From Theristus sp. LFF4_11 (Eukaryota > Nematoda > Chromadorea > Monhysterida > Xyalidae): a DNA stretch of 64,000 bases. Position 1 is the stretch's first letter. The number at the start of each line of letters is the position of its first letter. A program made the translations under genes and the position numbers. Shown here one piece after another: positions 1 through 12,143 of the stretch. The notes under the pieces were generated by a model. The model had not been told where the DNA came from, ran no database searches, and saw nothing but the letters and a program-made list of their open reading frames with translations. The stretch covers positions 31,530 through 95,529 of the forward strand of contig JASANC010002097.1 of NCBI GenBank assembly GCA_030248135.1. Reading direction: 5' to 3'.

Positions 1-443
1 TTGAGCAGCGTAAAACGCTGTTTTCGGGCATACAACCGACCCAATTTGCTATGTTTTTGTTTCAAATCTAATCAATTTCGCTTTTATTGGTTTCCAGCGC
101 AGCACGTTATGGGCATTAAAAACAACGACTGGGCAGTGACTGTGTATGTGTGGGGAACGGGGGGACGGTTGCAAGGAGACCTGATATCTGACCCCGATTT
201 GGGGGCGATATTTGCAGATCTGCACTTAGTTCAGCAGTCAGTCACCTTGTCCTCATCGTATTTCACTGGACGCACCGTTTTTTAAGATTGTAATTTTACA
301 TTTTATAATCAATCGAAGAATTGTGATTTTCGACCACGAAGTTTGAAAATTCTTAAGGTAAACAACTGGTTTTTCAGAAAAAAAACTAAAAAAAGTTTTA
401 AAAAAGAAAAGAAACGGTTTTTCCCATGCCAACCCTACTTGGA
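1..443. other. Non-coding, no gene seen
   Basis: AT-rich sequence with scattered short open frames and no recognisable protein or splice pattern. It ends at the first inverted-repeat element. Confidence 0.5.
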
Positions 444-1064
444 CAGTGGCGGCCAAAAGTGTTGGAACGCTGCGCGCGTATGTGCGTGTGTGCTGTGTAT
501 TGCGCGTGTGTTGCATCAGCCGTACAAACGCTATAAAAGAATCCCATGCTATTTTTTTTGTTTTTTAGACCACTGAGTGTATCTAGTGCACTATTCGCAG
601 GTTTTTTTTCACTGAAGCATAAATTTATTTGACAAATACCGAACATTACAACACGCCTCCATTGCATATGACTGGCAATAATACTGATTCAAAAATCATT
701 GGCAAGAAAACTATTCTACGAAGTATTAGCGTTTGTTTGTGTTTGAATTATCCAACAAACGTGTATTGCGTTCATGTTTCAGGTTCCAGTCGGGTTGTAT
801 TGTTTATTCCGCTATATTTTCTTGCCAAATAATTTTGAAACAGTTTTACTGCCAAATGGAGGTGTGTTGTAATGTTCGGAATCTGTCAAATAAATGTATG
901 CTTCAGCGAAAAAAACCCTGCGGATAGTGTATTAGATATACTCAGTAATCACAAAAAAAAATTAGCATGGGATTCTTATAATAGCGTTTGAACGGCTGAT
1001 GATACACACGCGCAACACACGCGCACACATGCCCGCAGCGTTCCAACACTTATGGCCGCCACTG
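444..1064. mobile_element. Inverted-repeat (MITE-like) element, 621 bp
   Basis: The left end starts CAGTGGCGGCCA and the right end finishes with its complement TGGCCGCCACTG. The two halves stay complementary for more than 200 bp: for example the AATCCCATGCTA motif near 541 returns inverted near 965, and the block near 640-665 (AACACGCCTCCATT) returns inverted near 843. No transposase frame is present. TA follows the right end, while GA precedes the left end where TA would be expected. I infer a decayed Tc1/mariner-type non-autonomous element. Confidence 0.65.
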
Positions 1065-1689
1065 TATATTTTTAAAGATGTTTTTGTAAGTTTTAAATAA
1101 AATTTGAGCCTACATGTGTACAAGACATGTAAATACAGTACAAACACACAAACATGCATACACTCATAACATAACGCTCACCAAAAACATGGAAGACAAC
1201 GTGCAAAAACAAAATGAGTACATAATATTGAAGCACATCAAATTAAACGATACATAACTGCATGTAAAGAAACACTGAAACACAAGTAACCAAGCAGAAC
1301 ACCATAATAACCCTCCCGACAAGGCGTTTCTTACCCGTGCAGCAGTTTTTGCCAAAAACCCAGCAAGCGCCGCACATAAGAGGCGCAGTAACGTCTAGAA
1401 CATTTGCTCCATTACATAGTAGCATATTTTACAAAATCGAGTAAAACCCCTCTATAGGCTAATGGCATGAAAAGAGCGAACTTGGCCGGAATACCCTATC
1501 TTTAAAATTCGAATGACACGAAACTTGTGTCCAATCTGCAGAAGTTCACGTTGCAAGCCGTTGGAAAAAAGACATACATTACAGTAAGAAAATGTGTAGA
1601 AGAAGTAGGCGATATGCGCAGGCACAAGTTTTTTGAAACCAGAATTTTGCCAAATTTGTCACTTCAATATGTATAGATTGAAATGAGGG
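1065..1689. other. Non-coding, no gene seen
   Basis: No coding exon or repeat structure was recognised here. Confidence 0.4.
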
Positions 1690-1710
1690 AAATCATGCTG
1701 GTTGACTTAC

Positions 1711-3498
1711 TTGGTGCAAACGGTGCTATGAGCGGTTCGGTAATAAAGTTTCGGACGTGGTCACTTGTTGGTTGACTTTCGATAAAGATAGTGTAGCCTG
1801 CTCCGTATTGAATCCAGCTGTCAACAACGCGCAGCTGCACGTGCACTCGAGTCTGTAAAAACCATGCTTGTCTCGAAACACTGTGCGAAAAACGAATGTT
1901 GTCTCGTGTTTTTATCTTGGTTGAAACAAAATACGATTAAACATGCGTGCTAATGTGCTCTCACATTGTTGGCTACGTCAGTGAGATTTGTCGGTGATTT
2001 CACGCGCAAGTAGTAACAGTGTTGGCTGCCTTCGTTTTTCACGATGTCCACCATGAAACCAGTGAGGTGACGTTGGTCTGTAACAACTCAAGTTTGCTCG
2101 TTTGCTTTTCAGGTACTCAGTTTAACTGCTTTTACTGCTACAGTCGACAATGCTGAAAAGCACAGAAATCCTTGATAAAACTGATTAATATTCCGGCGTG
2201 TCGATCCCATATTTCAATATTCCAATAATCCCTTTTTTCTTCTGCAACTTCACGCTCTTTACTTCTTTCTTCTTCTTTGGCCGCTTTGCTTGGTATCACT
2301 GCGGCCCGATCAACTCCGGCCCAAGAAGAGTTTCGGCCTGTTCGATTCCGGTCCGAAGATTTCCGGTCCGGACGATTCTGGCCCGGCGAAGCTTCCCTAG
2401 AACGACCAATAAACTGCTGGGTGGGAGTCGGGAGAATTGATTTTTTTCGTATTCCGCAATCAACACAATCGCAGATGTAAAAATGATTGCAAAAATGAAA
2501 ATAAACTTCAGCCAAATCTAATGCTAAAACTAAGCAAAGTTGTTGTAGGTCTCCTAAGCGCAGCCTTTTATATGAAAGCTCTTCGAAAACCTGAGTTTTT
2601 GAAAAAATGTTTTGCCATGATTTGTTTGATTGTGGTCATTTTTGGATTCATCGAAGATCACGAAAAATGGTACAGGTGGTTTACTAGGTTTACTGCTCGT
2701 GCTAGAGAAACATTTGCCGGGCCGGAATCGTCCGGCCGAAATTCTTCGACGAAATTCTTCGGGTCGGAATCGAAGGGCCGCAATGAGCGGGCGCCAACTC
2801 TTCAAGCCGCAATTAGTGAGCCGTAATTAAACACAGCCTGCGTGAATTGGTTCAAGTGGGCTGAGTTTTGTTTTATTGGATTCGGATTTCACATTCTCTC
2901 ACTCCCATTCCGACTTATGAAGCTTCACGATCAAAAACAACAAAAAATGCCGATTTAAAAAAAATCGAAAAATTTTCTTCTATTACGCTCTGAAAACTTT
3001 ATTTTTGTCAGATTTTTGAAAAGTTCAACAAAATTTTTTGACATCACCTTGTAAAACCGTCAGCAGTCGATTTCGGACCATTTTAGGTTTTACCGATTAA
3101 TTTTAGGGTTTTGAACAACTTTTGGAATGAAGTTTTTGAGCGTTGCAAAGCTTGGCTTAATATTTCCGATGCAGCCAAAGTGACAGTTCGCCTCACAATG
3201 TGAATTCTGAGCGTCCGAGCTGCACCGTTTACGACTATTACAAAAATTACAGATGTCAGCACTGTAAGTCTGCGCACTTGAAGACGGCTGGACAAATTCA
3301 GCTGAGGTGTTGCAGACTCACCGTTGTCGACGTACCAGTTGAATACCATCTCAGGTCGGTATTTGTTGATCAGGTCAGTGTCATTATCATTGTCTAGCTG
3401 CACGACAGCAGGCATGTACCGAAAACCTGATGGCGCCGGCGGAAATTCGTTTGTTTCTTGCTGCCCCATTTCAAACTGCGGCGTATGGCAGCGGAAAT
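1711..3498 (-). CDS. Putative multi-exon gene, product not recognised
   Basis: Three minus-strand stretches look like real coding exons because they combine protein-like composition with good splice sites. Exon A (3498-3322) follows an AG acceptor, encodes a segment with FRYMPAVVQLDND and YRPEMVFNWYVDNG, and ends at a GTGAGT donor. Exon B (2077-1965) encodes TGFMVDIVKNEG and CYYLRVKSPTNLTD and ends at GTGAGA. Exon C (about 1850-1711) encodes VVDSWIQYGAGYTIFIES and ends at GTAAGT. Phases between exons were not fully reconciled, and the first and last exons were not found. I do not recognise the family. A further possible exon lies near 3800-3950. A repeat (2277-2825) sits in the A-B intron. 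Confidence 0.35.
2277..2825. repeat. GC-rich inverted repeat with GGCCCG/GGAATCG motifs
   Basis: The left arm (2277-2400) contains repeated TTCCGGTCCG and GATTCTGGCCCGGC motifs. The right arm (about 2713-2805) carries them inverted (GCCGGGCCGGAATCG, GGGTCGGAATCG). The arms stand out as GC-rich in AT-rich surroundings. A shorter relative is at 52143-52400, so this is a dispersed family. Confidence 0.55.
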
Positions 3499-3500
3499 CT

Positions 3501-6500
3501 GACGTCAGATAACCCTAATGCATTTCTGGATTCATACAATAGTCATTTTGTTCATCATATGTTCATGTTATTGTGATACGAATTTGATTTTTTAATCCAA
3601 TTGACTGATTGTACTTTGTTTCAATACATGAAACTAAAATTCTGAAAACGACCAACCTCTGCTGTAGATGTTGCAGTTCCATCCAGACTAAAAATTTAAT
3701 TGAGCTTTCAGTTGTAAGTTTGAAAATGATTTCAGTTAATAGAACACATCTAAAAGCAAACAAACCGTCGCAGTGCACCATGACTCGGATTCATCAGCGC
3801 CTACTGCAGTAATTGTTGACGTTACAATCCATATCAACCAAACTTTCTTCCGATAACTGCTTTTCAATTGTTTTTGCCACATGTTGCAAAAGACGGTTTG
3901 ATCCTGAAATAAAATGTCTAAAGTGTCGCGATGTTTCACGCAATCTCAGGGAAGGAGTTTCAATTTTACTCTTATAATGATAAACTGGCAATAACCAAAA
4001 CTCAAAGCGTATTTCACGTTTAAATGGTACATGTACAATAACATTATGGATTTGAAAATATTGTCATACACACGTGCAGATAAATGCAGTGTATGGCCGT
4101 GCGTGTTTGAAAAGATAAAAGTTGTAAGCAAAACCAAAAATACATAACAAAAGACGTGTAAACGTTGACTAATAGTCATTGTTTGGATCAGGCGGTGCCA
4201 GGCTGTTCATAAGCTCAGATGCTGAGATACACCCTGAATTTTGTTTGCTTCACAGTGCGTTTCTCTTCAATCTGACAGTGGCGTCACATTTATCGGTCCG
4301 CAAGAACTATAAAAAAGCACCCAACAAGTAATCGAAGTTCTCTGCTGCGCATCCTTGATACAATGCGTCGGTGACCGTGACTATACATGTACTGTAATTG
4401 GGTTTATTTGTTTTGTAGTTTTCCCTTTTGAAACGCTGACCAGAGCAATCAAAACAAATTAGAAAAAAGTCAATAGCGGACTTTTTCTTCAAGTAATGCG
4501 CTTCTACATGGGTGCATGGAGTACGCACATGTGTGTAAAATGTTCAAATATAAGGCCGAATAATGGTTGTGACGGTTTTTTTTTTGTAATGAGAAGACAA
4601 GACAGTTTATCGATACAAAATGGTGTCGATCGAGCATATTTTGACCTGTGAAGATGTGATTGGCCTGCATGTTTAAACAAAAGGTGCAAGATTCAAGACA
4701 TTACATCTGAACATCACAGCATGTTTAGCAGTTGAAATAAACTCTACCCTCCTGCCCTAAGCCCTATCCTAAGCACTACCTAAACCTAATTTCAATCCTA
4801 AGTTTAGCCCTAAAGCCTAAGCCAAGCCTTTTTAGAAGTGTGGTGCGTGCGCAAATAAGTGCACGTTGCCAGCCAATCGAAGCAAATCCATTCCTGATCC
4901 AGATCCCATTCAGTCATGTAACATTGAGGATTGTGAGCAATAGTTTCTGGAATGAATGTGTGCTTTTAGTACAGGGTGGCAAGAAGTAATAGCATAACTT
5001 TTCAATGTTCAACCGATATGGCTGAAACTTCAGTCAGATACTACTAACAAAACACAGCAGAATACTGTAATAACACGTGATTACACTTCATGTTTCCAGT
5101 CACAAAAATCACGCATCATCACCTATCAGTAAAACAAAACGACGTTTTTTTTCAAAACGCACCTAACATTTTTGGCAGCAAGGGGTTGAATGAATGTAAC
5201 GGGAGCATGTGACGTAGTTGCTTTGATTGCAGAACTTTTTTGTGACGTCATAATTTAAAAATGAACTGGGGGTACGTTCACCATACTCGCATTATCTTTG
5301 ATATGTTACAAAATACTTTAGACCTTTTGGAGATACAATTTTCAGCAATGCAAACTTCAGTGCTTTTCCTTTGTGGTTCACGTTTTTCGCAATTTATTTT
5401 TTATTTTGACGTTTTCAATTTTCAAATTGTAACTTATATGACGATTGCGATATCGAGCATGCAGTCGTTTAGAAACAGAATAGTGAAAAAATGTAGATAA
5501 GACGTTAGATGTAGATAGAAAGAGCTGACACAGACTTGCACACCAAACAAAATCAGGAGCATAATACATGTATGTACGATTAGCCTTGACCAAAGAAATT
5601 TTAACCCATACTTCTGAAAATTTCTTCTCGAAGAACACGGTGAACGGTAACTATACGTTCAGACATTGTACCGTAACTAACTGACAGTCGAATTAGATCG
5701 TGTGACGTCAGCCGTTTTTAAGCAAGTTTGACAAAAGTTTTTGTAATAAAACTTGACTTTGGCATGTTTATAGTATGACATACCGTCGCTGTGTTGATGG
5801 GACGCAATTATGTATCAAATATTATGAGTCGAAGCGACATTTTTTCTTTCATGTTGTGGCCGTAGTACTACAAACAGACTTATTGCTATTTGCCATTTTT
5901 ATTGCACAGGTGTACATTTTTAAATTAAGTGAAATGACCAATGTTTTCCGGAACTGGAAAACTAGACGTAAAATATTATGCTGGGAGTACAATCGCTCCC
6001 AAGAAAAGCTCGACATAACAATTGCGGCTGGATGTCGTGGAATGAATGATAAAAAATTATGAGCTAGACAGGATACGAACAAAACTCGAGATCGCCTCTT
6101 AAACCAACCAACAAGTCTGATCTCAAAACATGAGAAAAGACGGAACTTTTGTGAACTGTTGACTCTCTGATCGCAATTGTCCAAACCTCGATTTTCTGTG
6201 CCTGTAATTTTAGATCTTTGCCAAAAACAATTCAAATCGCTAAACAATGAGGCTGAAGCAATGTCTGCAAGAAAAAGGTGCATAAACACTTACACATACG
6301 GGTGCAGAGAATGTTGTTGGAGTTTTGAAAAAAACAACTTCGGATTTTCGGTAGTAACAAAAACGAAGCTGCAGTGAAAACACGACGAGTGAGGCGCTTG
6401 CTGCATGTACGTACGTACGTATGCGGTATGGCACAAAAATGGCGAAATGTAGCGCAGAGCGTACGCGGTGACGTCAACCGGCTGCTGTAGCTGCTTTCTT

Positions 6501-7149
6501 GGCTGGCTTGCCCAATCACTTTTTAGATGCCACCAAAAGTCACATTTTAAAGGGTCTCTTGGTCGCTGCCAGTTGAAAAATATCGACGTCTACACTGAAG
6601 CAGTGAGCGACCGTGGCTTACGCTTGTGCAACCGACAGCCGTTTGAACTTACGCCCGAAAACTGCGCGCTGCGTCGAAGTGACTACACAGCACGGCTGGC
6701 TGAATAGTTTTTCGTGTTTCTCTTTTTTCCTTACTTTACTCCACACAATCCACGTTATGATAACTATGTATCCTCCATTTGTTTCCTTTCAACGTCTACG
6801 CACGCATTGAGTCGCTGAATCTAAAACATTTATAATATGAGATGAGAAAGCAAAATTAACAGTGGCTTTTAAATTGTAATCAATTAACTTTAAATAAAAT
6901 TAAATTAATTAACACCAGATTGTAATTTTCCGAATTTTACAGTTATTTTCCATGCTCAGGTTTTATTAAAAATGTGCGAAACACACAAACGCAAAATAAA
7001 AATTTGCGAATTAAAAAAACAACGTTTTTTTGTTTTCGATTTATTTCCGCTTTGCAAAAAACTTGGCTTATGTTAAGGTGAAATGGTAAAAGAAGCAGTA
7101 ACTTCTTTAAACAGTTGCAGCGTTTTGACATAAGAATGGGTTCTGCGCT
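3501..7149. other. Long non-coding stretch; degenerate telomere-like patch
   Basis: No convincing gene was seen. At about 4745-4835 there is a run of imperfect CCTAA/CCCTAA/GCCTAAGCC units that resembles decayed interstitial telomere repeat. A (TACG)n microsatellite is near 6408-6421. Confidence 0.35.
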
Positions 7150-7556
7150 GCACGGAAATTTTTTTAAACTAATTGTGCAGGGACCTTTTACTAATCAAGG
7201 CGCTCCAGGTTTGCCCTTTGAGTACCCTGTGATTATAAACGTTTTTTAGGGTGCGCAAATTAAAAAATCCTCGATTTTTTGTGATTTTTCGCAATGTGCC
7301 ATATCTTTTTAGTCATACCGTATCTCGTTGTTGCACAGTTTCTGGAAACTCACACGGTATTCATATGAAAGATGTTGGGTAGTTCTTTAAGGCCCTGCAT
7401 CAATAAGCCCTTGCTAGGGGTTCCCTGAATCACTACGACTCTAGTTAACTTCCCTGAATCACTTTGCTTAGAATAGGTAATTAGAGGGTACTCAGAGGGC
7501 AAACCTGAAGCGCCTTGATTAGTAGAATGTCGCTGCACCATTAGTTTAAACATTTT
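7150..7556. mobile_element. Inverted-repeat element, about 407 bp
   Basis: The left arm includes TTAAACTAATTGTGCAGG and CTAATCAAGGCGCTCCAGG (7166-7210). The right arm returns both in inverted order (CAAACCTGAAGCGCCTTGAT, then CTGCACCATTAGTTTAAAC, about 7500-7553). Arms are about 75 bp with a middle of roughly 250 bp and no protein. Probably a short non-autonomous transposon. Confidence 0.5.
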
Positions 7557-10500
7557 CCGTGTATTCTCAGGCGCAAACGCTGCTAACTTTTTTAAAACGG
7601 GTATTTGATAAAAAACCGTCGCTTTTTGTATTTTCCATTTGTTTTCACTTTACAAAGGGTTAGCTTGATTTTAGGTAAAGGTAAACGGGTAAAAGAAGCA
7701 TAATAGGTAGCAAAATCATAAACTTCATATTTTTTCAATACACGAGTTCAAGTAAAAATGCGCCAATTTCAAAATGCAAAATCAAAATTATATGACGTTT
7801 TTTGATCACCCTATTGAACGCTAACTATCTAGATAACAAACACATTAACAGTCAATCGTCGACACTGTCACTCAAAATATAAAAACACACAGCATGCAAA
7901 CTTTCTTGCTCTCGGTGAAAACGGAAGTAGAACAAGATGCAAAACGTGTTATTGTGATCAAACGTACATAATTAATAGATGCAATAATAATCATATCAAA
8001 CACACGCATTGGTTGCGAGTGTGCTAGCATTCCAGAATGCACCATATGTGTTGATATGCACCATGCATGGCTTCAATGTTCCACTGTAACGAGTGGATTT
8101 GATTTGACTTTTAATTTGATTCCACTGGATGCTTGCAAGCTGTGTATCCAAAGCAGGCGAATCAGTGAACACTGTTTATTTCATTGAATATTGGACGAAT
8201 GACAACAGAAATGAATTTTAACTAACGCAAAACAACAAATTTAACTAACGCATTATTTTACGCTGAATACAAACTTGCAACACAGATATGATAGTCCCCA
8301 AATGAAGCTGCAAAAACTGGAAGACAAAACAATAGTGCTGATGTAGACTCTTCGAATAACATCTGAGCACAGGATAGCAAATTGCCAACGGTTTGAGGAT
8401 AGAAAAAAGTTACGGCGAACGCAGTGAACGTCGTAAACGGATGTGTGTTTTTCGGAGTGTGTAATGTATCATGCTTTTGTTTGCACATTTTATGTGTGTG
8501 CGAACCAATTGTTCGATGTTGGGACACTTTGTTCACTGCGTGCGTACACTTGTATTTTGTTTTGAAAACTCATAAAATGAGCGTTGAGTCAAATGGGCTG
8601 TCTAAAAAATAATAAACTGACCACGTCTGTTCGCAAACGTAGTGGTACAGCAGTCTTTTAGAGAGGGGTTTCATGATATGGTAATAATAAGAAAATGAGA
8701 AGTTGTTCCTACTTAGTGTCAATTAATTGAACAATATGGTCAGTTGAGCAACAGTTTTTGACTTGAAATAGGAACAGAACGTTTCATCAAACACAGAACG
8801 TCGATTGCAATTGCGAAGGTGCCTCAATTTACATTTAGAGTATTCATATGTTTACCCCCCGACTGGCAACACAAAAGTGAGTTGAATGCGCACGGTTGGA
8901 TGCAGCGCACTGGTCGTCTGCTGATGGCAATGTATTGCATTTTGCATTATTATTATTATTATTTACAAAAAATCGATTTGTCTTCTGACGACAGTCACTC
9001 AACTTGCGGTGCGATGTTTAAAACTAAATGTAACCTGACTGCTCTGGGTGTAAGCGGTGGCACGGCAACTTTTTGACACTGTGTTTTTGTGAACATACAC
9101 GACTCGTGACAGTAGCAATAGATATGGACAGAGTTTTTTGACTTTGTTTTTTTTGGGCCGCAGATACTGATTTTATTGACCGTTGAATACTTGTTATTTG
9201 TCAGTTCCGGCGGCTTGTCGTTGTATTAAAAAAAGGAAAAAATGAAACTTTTGAGTTAAAAAAAATAATTAAAAACAAACTGACACTCTCTTTAGATGTA
9301 GAAACCAAAAAGAAAAAGTTGTGATGTTTTTTTAGTGACAAGCTATTTATCAAGCAATCAGTATTTGCACGATTTGTGCCATAATTCTCATTGTACGGAA
9401 ATCTAAAAAAGTTTAGCAGAATTTTTGGATTTCTCACAACTGCGAAGCAAAACTAAACTCTCCGGAAAGTTGAAAACAACATAGCGAGCGAGAATTGCGA
9501 ACATATAAAAACAACAGAAACAGAAGAAACTGAAGTCGTTCATCTTGCTGAACGAGAGTGCAGGGTGGTAATCACAAGCGGAGCTCAATTTTTCTTTATG
9601 TATTTGTTAAGCTATTTTTTCTTTGTTTGTATACGGTCTGTGGCTAAGTTAGCAAACATCTATTATGGGACAATGCCAAACTCTGTCTGGTACAATAGCC
9701 GCGTTGTTATACGGTTATACTGACAGTGAATCTTAAAATGCTCATCAAGTCACCCACCGAAGAGGAACACAAGGAATGGTCTCGAAGTTGTATGAATGAG
9801 GTAAAGAATGGAGGGCGATTGAACTTGAATGCATAGCTGCAGACAAACGACAGCGCGATGTAATTAGCGCTGAATCTGAGAATTCGTTTTCTAGTTGCAG
9901 TGTTAAAACTGTAGGAGGTGGGTGTGGGCGGTGTGCGCAAATGATCAGCTTGTGTGTCCGTGTCGATTCATTCGAAACTTTGTTCGTCAGAGTCATTAGT
10001 TTTATTTCTCTTCAAATGAACCACCTTAACCCATCACTGAGAGACCAGATGTACATGTACTATAGTAGCCGCAAAAGTACATAATGTTAGCTAAGAATCG
10101 CGCTTTCTAAAATAGTCGATTGACAAAAAAATAAAGCATTCCAGTTCTCAGACTGTTCGGATAAATTGACAACAGGAAAGAGCATGTTTGCAATGCTTGA
10201 TTACAAACAGCAAAAAAACTGCAAGTTCTAACGCAAAAGAGTTGACGAAGGGTTGTAAAACAAAGCAAAACATGGCAACAACGTCGTATCGTGTGTGTCG
10301 ATATTTCGAACGCCTTTTGAACCAAACGACGAACGAACACACGGACGTATTGAATGCCATCAAGGCAACAGGCTCGGATGAACCGGTATGTTGTGCTCCA
10401 TAGGCGCTGCTAGTTAGGCACGTTGAAAAACAAGACAAGCAGCGGTCACGAAACGCAGAGCAGCCAGTCGCTCGCAGAGGCACTGAACACTGGTGAAATA

Positions 10501-12143
10501 CACAGCTACATTCTGTCGAGAGAGAGACAGCGAAAGAGCGGTCGATTTTGCGCTGCTATGTAGCACTGACATCAGATGTACGCAATAATAACAACAACAA
10601 CAACATCTGGCTATACTCCACGCTGTAGACAGGGTGTGGCTGAAAGACACAATGTGCGCTGCTGTACATTACTTTAGTCAAAAAGCAATTCCCGAACCCG
10701 TTTTGACAATATTTCAAACGAATCGAACCTGCTTATCGTTTTAGTGAATCCACATTTAAAATCAATTACTGAACTCACATTCAATTCAAATACATAATTC
10801 AAAGCTTCAAACAGTATGTTTTTTTAAAACGAGCAGCTGAAAAGTTGCACCCTGTGTCAGTTCAGTCGACCAGATAGCATAGACGTTGTACATGTAGCAC
10901 AGTGATATGAAGAAACGCGTACGACGGAGAGAGCGAGTGAAATAAACACAGAGAAAGAGCAGGTCGGCATAAACGAAGCGGTGAGAGAGCACACAGAGAC
11001 TGCCAACAACATGGAGAGCCATAGTGCTGGTTCATGCTAGCAGCACAGCACACACAGCAGACTCGCTGTGCTGAAACGCTCTAGCTATACACCACCAGCT
11101 AGCTAGTCAGTACTGACACAACTGCTATGGATGTGTGCTTGCGTTCACAACACATATAAGTGCAACCGTCCAGTTCATGCTTACTTTAAATGTTGAATAT
11201 TTGTGTTCTTCATACGCCCGTGCCACACACTCACACCCAAAATAATTTCGGTCATGATCTAAAAAGTCTTGATAAGTTTGCTACAACCAGTATTGATGTG
11301 ACATATTGCTGGCGTTTAGTGCATTTTAGCGCGTCAATGAGTGCAGTGAGCGCTCATTGGCATGCACGCGTGACTGGCTGTGTGCAATATGGCCGCGCCA
11401 TGCTTGTTGTGCTGTGCAGTGGTGCACTTTTGCGCAGTACTCCAACGCACTGTGCTGCCGCAGCGGCAGCGCACTGCATTCTACTGTCGTTACAGTTTAG
11501 ACATGTACACTTTGTTTGCTGTCAGTTGTTGTTCGGCGATATCACTGTGAACGCTGTTGTGTTGATATTATTGTGTTTTGGTTGTTTTTGGCTTTGTTCG
11601 TCGACTCGACGACACGCAGCAGCACTAGCAACCGCTCCACTGCGCACATGTGACGTTTGATTCAGCAATTCACTGACGAGTTGCCATAATGCCTGTTTGA
11701 TGTGGAAATCGATTCACCAGGCGGCTATTTAAAATGGGCGGTACACAGGGTTTTTCACAATACGATATACAGCCCGTCTGCTTTACAACTATCATGGGCT
11801 TGTTTTCTACTTTTCCGTCGTCGTTGGTTCTATTCGAACGATTTTGAAACATTCGTTCGATCGAACAAGAATTCTAGATTGAGTTTTATTTCCAGCTTCA
11901 AAGAAACAAGTGATAACCCACCATACTGTATCATGAACATCATGAAAAAAGACAAATGCGCATGTACACATCTGGCATCGTGTATACACTAACATCTGGC
12001 CAATGTATAAATTCAGAATGCACCGCAAGCAAACGACGGTTTCAGATTCAATAAAAAACGATGCGCGCACTAATCAGAGGGCGCGTGGTTTCTGTTTTGT
12101 AAAATTTGACAACACATTTTGTGCTCCCGTTTCAAGCTGGTTT
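7557..12143. other. Non-coding, no gene seen
   Basis: AT-rich, with microsatellite-like patches (TAT near 8948, AAC/AAT near 10585-10605). The longest frames, for example 11190-11660, have no protein-like features or homology I can see. Confidence 0.4.

Noticed and set aside
11190..11660. Plus-strand 156-codon frame
   Set aside because: Cys/His/Ala-rich translation of repetitive GC-skewed sequence with no family features.
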